Below, piece by piece: positions 9,502 to 20,395 of a DNA stretch of 64,000 nucleotides (the first letter of the stretch is position 1; the number at the start of each line of letters is the position of its first letter). The notes under the pieces were generated by a model, which saw only the letters and a list, made by a program, of their open reading frames with translations, was not told the origin of the DNA and searched no databases. The stretch lies in the NCBI GenBank assembly GCA_033439765.1, contig JAULSN010000014.1, positions 186,001 to 250,000 on the forward strand, given 5' to 3'. This DNA comes from Lasiosphaeria ovina. Lineage: Eukaryota; Ascomycota; Sordariomycetes; Sordariales; Lasiosphaeriaceae. The translations under genes were made by a program, and so were the position numbers.

Positions 9502-11487
9502 ATGGCCTTCAACCCTTACCCATCGCCCGAATCGGCAGACGACGAGCGCCGGAAGCGCGCACGCCTTCGTCGGTCGGAGGCCACATCTTCCGACTCCAGC
9601 GACGCCGGCGAGTTCACTATCTTCAATGTGCGTCATCGAGTTGCAGCACCAACACCCCACCCACTGCCTATGAATACGGTATGGGATGACCAGTGTAGAT
9701 CAATTGATCGAGAACTTGGAGCCGAAGCGCTGGCGAATGAGGCGACGCGAATCCTCACAATTGAAAAGGTAGAGGGAGTTGTCTCAGTCGAGATTGCGTC
9801 GAGAGTTCCTTATATTGGGACCATTGGGGAGATGGGCCAACCAACCCTCTTGATTGTCGCACGCTGGCTCGACGAAGGCTGTTCTGCTATATGGGAGCGT
9901 GCGGTCAGAAGAATCAAGAAGTCTGTTGATTTGAAACGCCTTCAGAATGGGAATCTCAGCAATATCGACATCGCCGTTGAGATAATTGCTGAGGAGCACA
10001 AACGACCAAAGTACATCTCGCCTATATCCGCCGAGCTTCTCGCACGTGGCATGGACAAGGATTGGGCTCGCATCAAGGACAAGGTCGCCGACATCATGGA
10101 TAGTTATCCGGCCACGGCGGGCCATGTTACCTCCATCCAGCTCTTCAGACTTGGCTTTTCGATGGTCGGCTTTTCGATGGACGACGAGAACCCAGATACA
10201 GTATACGTATCAGTCGACTATGAATGCCTCGAGACGAAGTGGCCGCCTATCGTTGGAGAAGTCCAACAGTTTCTTCGTCAAATCACCTATGCCAACTTGA
10301 AATTCCATTTGGAGCATAATATCATCGAGCAATGCACCTTCCCGTTACTACCCTTCCGTCGTAGCCCTGAGGAGCTTAGGGTACGGCAAAGACAGATGAA
10401 CCTGGTACTAAAGATACCGTACCAAACTAGAGTGGACTTGGGAGCCGACATTAGTACGAGTAACTACTTATCGGGAAGCGACGGTAACCTCTATTCCCCG
10501 GTGGTTGGAACTCTAGGCTGTTGGCTAGAAGTCAAGACCCCTACATACCCTAATGGAGTCACGCTCGCACTTACAAACTTTCACGTTGTCCGCTCCGGCT
10601 ACGACGGCTTCCCAATATTCGTCAATGATAAGGGCCTACCTCGAGTCGGGCGACCGAAGGAGGGTTCTAAACTCTGGAAGGTGGACGACAAAGGAATTAA
10701 CCCCTCCGCAAATGCGCCCATGATTGAGCACCCGTCCCGTAGCAAGCACAACCATGGGGTCCACAACCGGCAAATCATGGTCGATAGATTTGGCGAGAGC
10801 CCGTCCGCAGCCTCGGTCAAAAAGGAACTCGACGACATAGTTGCTTTTTTTGATAACGGCCGCCACGTTCTTGGTACGGTCTTTTGCGCATCTGGCTACA
10901 AGAGGCGGACAGCGAACAACGGCCGTTTGGACTGGGCCTTGGTGATGCCTCTTGATAAGGCGCGGATTGGAGAGAACAAGCTACCCATACTCGAAGCGTG
11001 GATGGAAAAGTACGACCCACACTCTTTCCATCTCGTACCGAATTCGCCAACATTCGGTGGGCTTCTCCAGGAGCCCACGGAGGCTGGACTGAGGGGACTA
11101 GCTCATAGCGGGCTAGTCTACAAAGTCGGGACTACTACCACCATATCCCTCGGCAAGTTCAGTCACATGAAGTCTGATATAAAGATTGCCGAGGATAGAC
11201 ACGTCTCACCAGGAGTTTCGGAGGAATTTGCGTACATTCAGGCTGGGAATCTGGCATCAAGTTACGAGGGCCGCGCTAGATATGCGACCCACGGTGATTC
11301 TGGTTCCGTGGTCTGGGACAAAGAGGGCCGGCTCCTGGGGCTTCTATTCGCTGGACTGTTGGTTCAAGGAGCCCCGGAGAATGATCTTATATACGTCACG
11401 CCGATTCATGACGTTTTTGAGGACATCATGAACTTCTCCAAAGGGGCGATCACGGAGATTCGTCTTGCGCCTCCGCCGGGCAACTAG
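9502..11487 (+). CDS. trypsin-like serine protease, single exon
   Basis: A protein of 661 residues from the ATG at 9502; the open frame extends to an ATG at 9445, but that one lies inside the upstream repeat unit, so 9502 is the more likely start. Numbered from 9502, the C-terminal half has the trypsin-fold triad in the right order: His361 in LTNFHVVRSG, Asp477 in GRLDWALVMP and Ser600 in THGDSGSVVWDKEG. The GDSG box with the following strand LLGLLFAG is typical. The N-terminal 320 residues are a region I do not recognise, beginning with a charged, Ser-rich tract. No signal peptide or membrane segment is seen, so a cytoplasmic or nuclear protease is likely. In fungi such domains occur alone and as N-terminal effector domains of NLR proteins; substrate unknown. 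The frame is intact. Confidence 0.88.
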   Translation: MAFNPYPSPESADDERRKRARLRRSEATSSDSSDAGEFTIFNVRHRVAAPTPHPLPMNTVWDDQCRSIDRELGAEALANEATRILTIEKVEGVVSVEIASRVPYIGTIGEMGQPTLLIVARWLDEGCSAIWERAVRRIKKSVDLKRLQNGNLSNIDIAVEIIAEEHKRPKYISPISAELLARGMDKDWARIKDKVADIMDSYPATAGHVTSIQLFRLGFSMVGFSMDDENPDTVYVSVDYECLETKWPPIVGEVQQFLRQITYANLKFHLEHNIIEQCTFPLLPFRRSPEELRVRQRQMNLVLKIPYQTRVDLGADISTSNYLSGSDGNLYSPVVGTLGCWLEVKTPTYPNGVTLALTNFHVVRSGYDGFPIFVNDKGLPRVGRPKEGSKLWKVDDKGINPSANAPMIEHPSRSKHNHGVHNRQIMVDRFGESPSAASVKKELDDIVAFFDNGRHVLGTVFCASGYKRRTANNGRLDWALVMPLDKARIGENKLPILEAWMEKYDPHSFHLVPNSPTFGGLLQEPTEAGLRGLAHSGLVYKVGTTTTISLGKFSHMKSDIKIAEDRHVSPGVSEEFAYIQAGNLASSYEGRARYATHGDSGSVVWDKEGRLLGLLFAGLLVQGAPENDLIYVTPIHDVFEDIMNFSKGAITEIRLAPPPGN

Positions 11488-11589
11488 ATATCAATTGCAG
11501 TAGGCAGGATCGCCCTGTTAGTACCTTCCTCAATCAGTTCAGCAGTCCGTAAATATCTCTATTCGTGAGCGTCGCACAGTGCCCCTGTA

Positions 11590-11764
11590 AACACAGCATG
11601 TCTGCCGTTCCAAAATGGGTAGCCAGAGCGAGCAGCATGCTCCGACGCAGGTAGTTACCTGGGGTTGGGAAAGGCCGTTGTTGGTAGTACCGAGCCCAAA
11701 TATCCCGCCATCCCTAACGCTCAACATATTTAATACGGATCAGTGCCATGATAAAACGGAAGCA
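11590..11764 (-). pseudogene. internal fragment of the HNH-nuclease gene family
   Basis: Nearly the same sequence as 34402-34568, the part of the HNH-family gene encoding the stretch with ARYYQQRPFPTPGNYLRRSM. Similarity stops abruptly at 11764. A TAG-type loss of frame is present in the copy. It follows the protease gene by 100 bases but has opposite orientation. Confidence 0.75.
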
Positions 11765-12180
11765 TTGCCGGCCATGGCCGGTTTTGCTTTGGCGAGATGT
11801 CTTGATCCATGATGTTGTTGAAAAGGCCAGAAATGGTAGTTCTGGTAGAATTGAGGTAGTGGAAAAAGTTGGCCGTGGAAGACCCTAAGGAGCGGCGGGG
11901 CAGTTGGCACTGGAGGGCTCCCGCGTATAACCCTAACCCCTATTTGGGACCTTGGGGGGGGGGGGGGGTTGCGCACGCAGTAAAAGCGGGGTCCTGACAG
12001 ATGTACCGGAAAAGTGGGCTTTTCGGGATGTCGATTTTTGGCTTAGTTGCCAAGGAATGAGGCGCCGTAAGGCCTTGAACAAAGCTGATCTGCTGGCGAC
12101 CCTCCAAGGCTGGTTCGGTCGTCGGGCAGCGACGACGTTGATAATAAAAGAGGCCGTTGAGTTTGTAGAACACTGTAAAT
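11765..12180. other. stretch without recognised gene; G15 run
   Basis: A run of 15 G lies at 11954-11968, preceded by a telomere-like ATAACCCTAACCCC (about 11927-11940). This is presumably the left flank or end of the Harbinger element that follows; I could not identify its terminal inverted repeat. Confidence 0.5.
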
Positions 12181-12201
12181 AATTAGCAAGAAGGAACACG
12201 A

Positions 12202-12920
12202 TTGACTCCCTATATAATCAACATACCTTTCGACTTCATAGATGACGACCCCGAAGCCAGGGAGAGGCAAAAGCGAAAGGCGGCCTTCCTGATGATGACG
12301 ATCGCTGCGATAACAACGGCTCAGTCAACCGGGTTGCAGGGAGATGAAAGGAGTGTTATTAACGAAGGAGGGCCCGAGGCGGCGAGGGCATTCGTAGATG
12401 GATTGATCAGCGGCTCACAACGACGATTTTTCGAGCTCTTTCGCCTGACCCAGGACGAATTCGTCGTGTTGGTGGATTGGTTCCGTAACAACTATGGTGC
12501 CGTGAACACACGGTACTACTCCGTTGAGTTGAAGGTGTTGATATTCTTGTGGATCGCGGCATTTAATGAGCCTCAAAGGAATACTGCGCACTTCTTCGGG
12601 GTCAGCCAAAATACTGTCTCTTTGATAATGACCGAAGTGTTGCCCTGGTTCGTCAAACTCCACATAGCATTCGTCACCCTACCTGACGACGACTTCGTGT
12701 AAAGATCGAACAAGCTTTCGGTTGGTTGAAGAGGCGGTCGAAATTAATCAGGGACACGGCGCCGGAATATACATCGTAATAACTTCATAAGGTCTGAGAG
12801 GCGAAAGCTCACCGCCGCGAAGGCCACGGCAGATCGGAGGGTTTCCGACTACCCAGCTCTCGAACTTCGGCGCCGGGTCGCTGTCAAGACCTGGAATCAA
12901 TATGAGGGTCTTCGAGAAGG
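12202..12920 (+). pseudogene. PIF/Harbinger transposase relic with internal deletion
   Basis: The open frame 12202-12702 encodes the N-terminal part of a DDE_4-type transposase: a region with RRFFELFRLTQDEFVVLVDW, then the helix-turn-helix-like RNTAHFFGVSQNTVSLIM. After LPDDDFV the frame jumps directly to the C-terminal motif KIEQAFGWLKRRSKLIRD (12704-12757) in another frame, so the catalytic centre is deleted. A further coding-like piece, RRVAVKTWNQYEGLREG, ends near 12924. Such transposases need a partner Myb-like protein; a relic of it is encoded convergently at 13355-14580. Confidence 0.85.
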
Positions 12921-12924
12921 ATGA

Positions 12925-13354
12925 GAAGGACGATAATAGAGTCTGAAAAAAGAGAAATAAGTGTAAATGAAGAGATCTGAAGAAAAGGACCTATTTGTGA
13001 TGTTGTAGGAAGGAAACCGAGTAGTATGTATATGGCCGGGCGCCCGGGCAGTGGGCGGGCGATGACGGTATTCCAGAGGGTCCGATAAGGATTTTTGGCC
13101 GATAAGGAAGCGCCGTAGGCTGATTTGGGTACTAGGTGGTAAAAAGTGGCAATAGCCTGATTTGGTAGGCGGTACTACCAGGCAGTAAAAATATTACCCC
13201 TCCATACCACTTTTGGCGCAGCCGGGCAGTTTAACAGCGGTAATCTATAGCGGCCTTTTCCAATATATACTTTCCTTATAAACCTTCCAACCTCAATACT
13301 ACGAAAAGGATCACGGCTTTTTACGACTATAGGATCTATCTATAATATATCTTC
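12925..13354. other. intergenic part of the Harbinger element
   Basis: Non-coding DNA between the two convergent Harbinger genes. It contains a short imperfect palindromic region with GGTACTAGGTGGT and GGCGGTACTACC near 13128-13190. No gene seen. Confidence 0.4.
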
Positions 13355-14580
13355 CTATCGTCGTTTCCTTTCTATTGTCTTCATAAACCTTTCCACCTTC
13401 TTCGGCTTCAAAGACTTCGCTATACTATTCCACGCCACCGCCGTGATCGGGTCCTCCAGTAATTCACTCACATCCATGATCGAATCCTCCGACAACCCCC
13501 TCGCGAAATTATCCTGGAAGTCCTGTATGGCCTTCTGGATATCAGCTGCGCCCGTTGGCCTGTTATTTGCAAGCTCTTTAGCCCCCTTCTCAATCGCTTG
13601 AGCAAGCAAAGCATTCCCGGTAAGTTTCTTTGCCCGCGGAGCAGCCTCAGAAGCTGACGACCCCGGTGATCCAGGAGGACTATCAGTCACTTCGGCATTC
13701 AAGTCAGGGTCGGTTCTTCTTGCCGCATCATCCTTCCTAGCCGCCGCCCGGCTCGCCTGCGCGAGAGCCTTCCTCTCTGCCGCCGACCTTTTCCTCGAAG
13801 TCGCCGGCGTTACTACGGGCTCCGAATTCTCACGACCCCGAGCCAGGGATTCCTCGGCAGTCCGTATCTGGGAACCTATGGCCCTCTCATCATATAGGAT
13901 TTCCATAATAGTGTCAAAAGCATCGGTATTCCCTAGGACAAAGGGCTTTGACTTCATCCACGAAGAATCCCCGGGAAACTACCTTTCCAACGCCTCCCAA
14001 AGATCGTCGCTCGCCACGACCCTACCAAGCTCACGATCGAAAGAAGCACCCGAATGGTCCAACATCCACTTTACCTGCCGGGTCTTTTTCTTCAGCTTAT
14101 TCCAACAGTCCTGACACTTCTTCCACGTTATATCTACACCCTCCTGCTTGTTCAGCTCTTTCGCCCACTTCTCGAAGGTATCACGAAGAAAGCCGCCGCC
14201 CTTACTCGCCGTCTTCGTTGTCACGAGCTTTCCTCGCAGGAAAGAGATGTGAGCCTCCTTGATCAATTCGTTCGTAAGCTCCAGAGACCACAAAAACCGT
14301 GGCTTCTTCGCTCCGGCCCCGCTACTTTCTTGTTGACTGTCAGGCTGACTCTCAGTAACACTGTCAACAACAGAGGGATGTCGTCTTCGTGACTGCTGAG
14401 CGGGCCGTCGAATAGGGACATTCTCGAATTGCGAAGGGGGTCAGGCAGGTCAGCATCGCTTCGTTCAACACGTTCAGAGAGGTCGTCTTCGTGAGGCATG
14501 GCCTCGGGCACATGGTCGTCGGAAAAGGGCTGGTTTTCGAGGTCCGAAGGCCAGTCAGGGGACTCAGGTCGGCTCTCCAT
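13355..14580 (-). pseudogene. Myb/SANT-like DNA-binding protein of the Harbinger element
   Basis: Second protein of Harbinger elements, which binds the element ends and helps the transposase. Read on the minus strand, an acidic N-terminus (MESRPESPDWPSDLENQPF) starts at 14580. A frameshift near 14430 leads to the frame with FLWSLELTNELIKEAH and the trihelix-like stretch DITWKKCQDCWNKLKKKTRQ. An in-frame TAG at about 13978 follows DLWEALER, and the same frame then continues SFGDSSW-like into the 200-residue part ending KKVERFMKTIERKRR at 13355. One frameshift and one stop separate this from an intact gene. Confidence 0.75.
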
Positions 14581-14850
14581 TGTGCAGTTGTCTATTACAG
14601 TATAACAATAATATAAAGTACGGCTTCCTTATAAAGACTTTATTATATTGGTAATACAAAGGTTACGGCTTTAACACAAAAAACACCAAAGGTTATTATG
14701 AGCAGGGCATTGTCGGGCACCAGGGGTTCGAATTAGTGCCTAATCTAACTAAATCCGGACTTTCCGACTTGCATGGCCCCCTGGCCGCTACAAAGACAAT
14801 TCTCCACTGTATTGATGCTGTGGCCTTGTACCTTCTGCATACTTTGTGCA
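14581..14850. other. AT-rich flank, no gene recognised
   Basis: AT-rich sequence upstream of the Myb-like relic; presumably its promoter and the right end of the element. No terminal repeat could be matched to the left side. Confidence 0.4.
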
Positions 14851-14859
14851 ATTTTCGGC

Positions 14860-16560
14860 TAGCGAAGCAGATTTCAGCAGAGCATTCGATCAGGACCTAG
14901 GTGACCCAGAGGAATCCCCACTTTTTTGGCAGGTCTGGTGGTTGTCAACAGCAATTGAAGCAAAATCTTCAAATACTGTAGATGTAAATAACACAACAGC
15001 GCATGTATGCGCGCAGCTGAAAACTGCAGAGATAATAGAAGCTATTCAGGCCTACTCGAATTCGAAGAGTGCGTGTAATTTGGTGTTGATTTGGCTGTGT
15101 TTTGGATGCACCTATTTTCCTTAGAAATGGCTGCAAAACCAGCCAAAACTCTGCTCCAGGACCAATATTCAACCACCAAATAGCGAATTCTTCATCAAAT
15201 TGAACGCTCTCTTCAGGGATAGAAAGCTCTGAATAGCTTCGTTTAGCTCTCCAATTTACAGCTGCGCGCATGCATGCGTTGTTGTTGTTGTGGATGGAAG
15301 GATGTATATTTGCAACATAGTTGTGGCATGTTGACGTGCTTGTCGACTTTGACAGGGGGGTGGCGGCGGCGGCTGGGAAAAAATACGGATCAAGACCACG
15401 ATGAACATACTTCTGTCCTTCCACAATAACAACAACTGCATGCGCGTAGCTAAAAGTTGGAGAGTAGAATGAGGGCATTCAGGGCTTTCTATTCCTGAAG
15501 AGAGGGTTCAATTTGACGTAGAATGCGTCGAGCTGTAGATGCGTGCTGAATTTTGATGTGTTTCCTTCGGTCGGGAGCCACAACTTCAAAATCGTCAAGG
15601 TAGTCAAGTACGTTCAATTATATATAATATAACAAGCACTATATGCGCGCACTCATAATTGAGGGACTGCATAGGAGCCTGTACTGGCCTATTTAAATCT
15701 AAAGAAAACCTGTTGGCCGACTAAGAATTCGTCAAGATCTATAGGCAAGTAAGGTAAAAGCACGTCTTTCCTCCTGCAGCTACCAACCCTTGATGTATTC
15801 GTATGCTATCTTCAGATTTAAGAAGCGCCGAGTGCCTTCTATGTGATCTTCAAGTCACATTTACGAGCATGCAGGTGTTGTTGTGTTGTTGACATTTGAA
15901 TATATCGTCAATCCTACCGTTCTTTCCAACTGGGCGTGAAAATTCTTCACCTACCCTGACGAGAATACCGTACAACTACATATACAACTACAATACTACG
16001 AGTTCTACGTCAAATTGAACGCAGTCTCGTGCATCAGATAGCCCTGAATGCCCTCATTCTACGCTCCAAATTCCAGCTATGCGCATACAGTAATTGTTGA
16101 CCTTTGTAAGTAATTCGAGAGCTGTTTTGTTTTGACAGTCGTATGTGGTGCTGTCATTTTACCCCTCCTGTCGCCATCGAAATCTACACATCATGTCACA
16201 ACGTTACTGCAAATCTACGTCCTTCCTTCCACAACAGCAACAACAGCTGCATGCGCGCAGCTGTAAATTGGAGCGTAGAACGAGGGCATTCGGAGCTTGC
16301 TTTTCCGAGAGAGAGCGTTCCATTTGACGTAGAATGCGTTAGGTTGTAGATGAATATTGGTTCTGGAGCAGAGTCTCCACCTCCTGTCAAGTAGAAATGC
16401 CGCATGCAACCACCTACCTGCACAACCACAACATAGCGCGCTCTTCGTCAAATAACACACACTCTTCGAATTTGAATAGCCCTAAATAGCTTCTATACGC
16501 TCTCGAATTTGCTGCTGCGCGCATGCGTACGCCGTTATATTATTTACATTTGAATATAGC
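14860..16560. repeat. cluster of nested or tandem MITE copies
   Basis: One motif, GCGTTCNATTTGACGTAGAATGCG or its inverse, recurs at about 15190, 15508, 15999, 16313 and 16443, next to a second motif, GCATGCGCGCAGCTGTAAATTGGAG (15000, 15255 inverted, 15440, 16070, 16250, 16510). Segments between them are shared in both orientations, with AACAACAACAAC-type microsatellites at their centres. This is what repeated insertion of one MITE family into itself gives. No protein is encoded. Confidence 0.7.
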
Positions 16561-16746
16561 TTCAAACAACGCAACACAACGCGCGTGTTGACGACCAAGG
16601 GTTGTCAATCACGTGCTTAGCCAAAAAAATTATTTCCTTTCTTTCCTCTCGCATTTGCTTCATCCACTTTTCCTCTTCTTGCCATACCAAAACTCGCGAC
16701 ACACCAAGATCTCACTCGCGACACATTTCTTTTTGCATCGTCAACA

Positions 16747-17031
16747 ATGGATCCTTCGAAGGACGATTCGCCAAAGCACGGCCCACCATCAGCAGCCATC
16801 TTTCCCACCATATCACTGTCGAGAGCGAGAGAAAATTACGAGAAAGCACGAAGTGTTTCATACGAGCTTCAAGAAGAATTCGACAAGCTCTCTCGCAAGG
16901 TGGAGCCCGAGCGCGACCCTGACGAAGACCGAGTCGAGCCGGATGCGCGAGCGAGCCTTGAGCTTCCAATGCTGGGCATTGAAGTTGCCAAGAAGAAGAA
17001 AGAAGAGGCTCAGCTAGAGCGTTCCGTTTGA
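16747..17031 (+). pseudogene. 5' fragment of the HNH-nuclease gene family
   Basis: Starts MDPSKDDSPKHGPPS and continues with ENYEKARSVSYELQEEFDKL and EVAKKKKEEAQLER, matching residues 1-90 of the gene at 34171-35526 (about two thirds identical by eye). The upstream leader CATCGTCAACA is preserved. The frame stops at 17031 exactly where a CGTTTGACGTAGAATTC MITE motif begins, so the rest was removed or displaced by a MITE. Too short to contain the HNH domain. Confidence 0.85.
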
Positions 17032-17284
17032 CGTAGAATTCTGCCATTCTCCATCCCATAGGCGCGTTCCTGCCTTGGCTTGCCTTGGCTTGCCTTGCCT
17101 ATTCAAAACCACCTTCTCGAGCTCCTCTCTTTGCTCACCACCTCTCGCAATCTCCCACCAACGTCTTGTCCACGACCCAAGCATCAAGGCGTCTTCTCAT
17201 CCAGACCTTGACATGATCAGTTCACGGTATTCCTCAGACACAATCAATCCTTCATTTCGCCATCACCAGAAAGAACCGCCCACC

Positions 17285-17700
17285 ATGCCTCCCGTCGACC
17301 TGCCCGCCTCCTCCTCCCAGCCCCGCTCCGACCTCCAGGTCATTCTCAGTAGCGCTCTGGACACGACCAGCGTGCAAAAGACCCTATGCGACGATGTTCT
17401 ATACGCATTGTCTAACCCTATGGCGAATGGAACTCCCCTCCTTGGAACCGAAGCGGACCTTGAGGAGAAGAAGCGCAAGAGGCTCTGGGCCCTTGTTTTT
17501 TTGGACAATTGGAACACAAACTCAGCTTTCCGTCATCCTGGCACCATGGCTGCGAAGTGCTTGCAGCAAAGTGCCATCATTGTGGGAGACGTCCACGCAA
17601 GAACCACCCGCCCTCCACCGAGGCACAGAAGGCCGCCGACAGGAAGAGTTCTTCCGCAGACACCATCGTAATCCCGACAACTCCAGCAGTTCTCTAGCGA
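17285..17700 (+). pseudogene. unassigned gene, 5' part
   Basis: A plausible start, CACCATGCC (17285), gives MPPVDLPASSSQPRSDLQV and then LCDDVLYALSNPMANG and EADLEEKKRKRLWALV. After about 17500 a second frame takes over, with HGCEVLAAKCHHCGRRPRK containing a CxxC pair and ending IVIPTTPAVL. I do not recognise the family. The break between frames suggests a deletion or an unspotted intron. Its 3' end meets the 3' end of a convergent RecQ fragment. Confidence 0.4.
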
Positions 17701-17975
17701 TAGCTTCACGTTGATTCTCGCCCAGCTGCGTCAACGGCACCATCTGTACCGTGATCCTTGTTCAACAGCGCCGAGCAGGCGTACAAGACTGCGCTTTTGC
17801 CGTAACCCGTCGCCGCGACGAGCACACCGTGTCGGCTTTTTCCAAGACCAATCGAGCGACCGCATTGACCTGACCTTCGCAGGCGTCTTCGTGGCCAGTT
17901 ATGGAGCATATTGTCGCTCTGACGAGCTCTAGATGGCCTGGAGAAGGCCATTTTGGAGCGTTTGAGGCTGGTATA
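17665..17975 (-). pseudogene. RecQ-like helicase N-terminal fragment (copy C)
   Basis: Minus-strand frames read ICSITGHEDACEGQVNAV, then motif I LVAATGYGKSAVLYACSALL and TVQMVPLTQLGENQREAIA, matching copy B at 4325 across the place where that copy is interrupted. Two frameshifts (near 17825 and 17755) break it. Similarity ends near 17665. It shows what the uninterrupted helicase sequence looked like and so fixes the borders of the NLR insert in copy B. Confidence 0.85.
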
Positions 17976-18068
17976 TGAGCAACAGATTGATTGAAAGGAA
18001 GAAAAATACACGCTGAGGACGTCAGAAAGCAGAGGATCTTCGGCATCAAATTTTTACAGGCACATCTA

Positions 18069-18090
18069 TTTTTTTTTTTTTTTTTTTTTT
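18069..18090. repeat. T22 homopolymer
   Basis: Run of 22 T just upstream of RecQ copy C (an A run on its strand). Confidence 0.95.
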
Positions 18091-18333
18091 GGATGGGGGT
18101 CACCAAACGCAATTTTCAAGTTATCCCGCTCAAACCAAGTCCATCTTGAAGCCCATGTTGAAGCCCTAATTCTAAGCATCCTCAGACATATTTCCACATT
18201 TTATTTGTGGTTGTGCTGTTGAAGCTATTCGCAATTAATCTTTTTTTTCGAAGACCCCGATTTGTATGGCAGGGCGTGACGCGTTAGACCAAGAATCTGA
18301 TCGGCCGCTCCGGTCGGGGCTTTGTAGAAACAG

Positions 18334-19449
18334 CTACTCGTGCCTCCGCGTCTTAAGGTAGTCGCTCACAGCCCTGATAAGAATGAGCCAGCCAACAATC
18401 ATCAGAATGTACTCCGCCCAATCGCTGCGCTCGATGCCGGCAAACCCCGAGCTATCGTCTCCGTCAACCGTGCTGGGGTCAAATTCATGGGCATTCGGGT
18501 CCGGGGGGCCGGTGTAGTTGTCGCCAGCATTATCCGGGTTCATTCCACCAGCACCCGACCCGGAGCTGGGGCTGCCCTTTATCTGGAAACCATAGCGGAT
18601 AAAGGTGATGCCGAGGCCAGCCCGCGAGCCGTTCTTGGCAGCGTGCGTGGAGTGGAGAAGATATATGATGAAGCCGATGAAGGGCTGGAACGATATCGAG
18701 ATCAGGCCGTTCCATACGAAGCTGAAGAAGGAGCCGATAGGCATGCCATCGATGTATACGTCGTCGGGCCCGCCAAGGCCGGGGGCCGGGATGGTTGTCT
18801 CCCAGTACGGAGGAGCCGGAGCCGGATCGGCTGCTGCCTGTTCGTACGTCTAAAGGGATCGCAAGGTCAGTCGTTGCTCAGGGGTCGAAAGTCAAAGTCG
18901 CAATAGACAGTACGATACACGTACCGGAGGTTGCTCCTCCTTCTCGACCTCATTTCCTCCCTCAGGCCGTACAGCCAAATTGGAAAAAACACCGTCGGAT
19001 TGAATGCCACTCCCATATACTCTGAGCGACGTTGGTGCAGACGCGGCCGTGGCGGCGGTCTGCGACTGCGACATTTGGCCGCCTACTGGGTGCGGTGGCC
19101 GGGGTGTGGTCGCGCTGGGCTCGTTGTCCGCGGGAAGCGAGTTGTTGGGAACCAACCGCTGCGTATCGCCCGCCTCATCGTCGCTCTCGTCGCCATCGGC
19201 ATCAAATGCATCGGCCAGGTCGGGGTCGACTCTGTGCTCTCGCTCTCTCGATAATATCGATGACGCGCTTGAATGAAATGACGGTGGCGGCGAGTTCGGG
19301 ACGGGGTACGGGGTTCGCGGCAGGGGCGCAGTCGGTGTTTCGGGTTCGTCCTCGTCATGGGCGTTGACCTAGAAATCGCCCGTCAGACATGTCGCAGAAG
19401 GACGTGATGATGGAAAATACCTGCATACCCTCTCGTAGTGTCCAGACAT
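18334..19449 (-). CDS. NEDD4/Bsd2 family membrane adaptor (DUF2370), three exons
   Basis: Exons on the minus strand: 19449-19429 (MSGHYER), 19368-18925 and 18849-18334, with introns of 60 and 75 bases (GTATGCAG...TTTCTAG; GTACGTGT...TTTAG); all junctions keep frame, giving about 326 residues. Features: acidic, Ser/Pro-rich N-terminus; a PPTY motif, formed across the second junction, of the type bound by WW domains of Rsp5/NEDD4 ubiquitin ligases; then MPIGSFFSFVWNGLISISFQ and IGFIIYLLHSTHAAKNGSRA (two membrane segments) and a third, YILMIVGWLILIRAVSDYL. Family members recruit the ubiquitin ligase to membrane proteins in Golgi and endosomes. The stop after RRHE is a TAG followed in frame by LFLQSPDR, which resembles the usual tail of the family, so a CAG-to-TAG change may have shortened it by about 20 residues. 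Divergent from the caspase-like gene, with repeat array 2 between them. Confidence 0.85.
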
Positions 19450-19571
19450 CTTGGGAAGTGCGCGACTCGATGGGTGATCGGCTATCTCACCGATCCACTC
19501 TCTTGTCAATTGCGCCGAGTTCGCAGAGGAAGATTGGTGTTTGACGCAAGTGAACCCTGCCTGCTGCCTAA

Positions 19572-20285
19572 TTTCGCTGGTGCTGCCCACAGAGAGGGTG
19601 GAGCCTGCAATTAAACAGCCTCCCCCCCGACCTTCTGCTTCTGACTCTTCCATAACACACAAACTCTTCACGCTGCTGCTGCCTAATACCCACATGGTGG
19701 AGCCTGCAATTTAAACAGCCTCCCCCCCGACCTTCTGCTTCTGACTCTTCCGTAACACACAAACTCTTCCCGGTGCTGCTGCCTAATACCCACAACAATA
19801 GAGAGGGTGGAGCCTGCAATTTAAACAGCCTCCCCACCGACCTTCTGCTCCCGACCCACAGACTCTTCCCGGTGCTGCCGCCTAATACCCACAACAAACA
19901 GAGAGGGTGGAGCCTGCAATTTAAACAGCCTCCCCCCCCGACCTTCTGCTCCCGAACCACAAACTCTTCCGTAACACACAAACTCTTCCCGGTGCTGCTG
20001 CCTAATTTCGCCGGTGCTGCTGCCTAAGACCCACATGGTGGAGCTTGCCGTCGTGCACGGACCAACTACAATATCTATTTAAACAGCCTCCCCCCCCCGA
20101 CCTTCTGCTCCTGAACCACAAACTCTTCCGTAACACGCAAACTCTTCCCGGTGCTGCTGCCTAAGACCCACATGGTGGAGCCTGCCGTCGTGCACGGACC
20201 AACTACAATATCTATTTAAACAGCCTCCCCCCCCGACCTTCTGCTTCTGAACCACAAACTCTTCCGCAACCCACAAACTCTTCCC
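19572..20285. repeat. array 2 of the ~100-base repeat, upstream of the caspase-like gene
   Basis: Six to seven units beginning AACTCTTCCCGGTGCTGCTGCC or a variant at about 19661, 19757, 19855, 19975, 20137 and 20272, same orientation as array 1 at 9112. Two units carry the variant block TCGTGCACGGACCAACTAC. The array fills the space between the divergent Bsd2-like and caspase-like genes and ends about 110 bases before the caspase ATG. Confidence 0.95.
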
Positions 20286-20395
20286 GGTGCTATCAATCGT
20301 CCACCTCGGTAGATCAAAACTGCATCGCCCGGCGATATCACCGTACGTGTGGCCCATCTCTACTCCATGTCCCTCAGTCTACTAACCTGCTGCAG

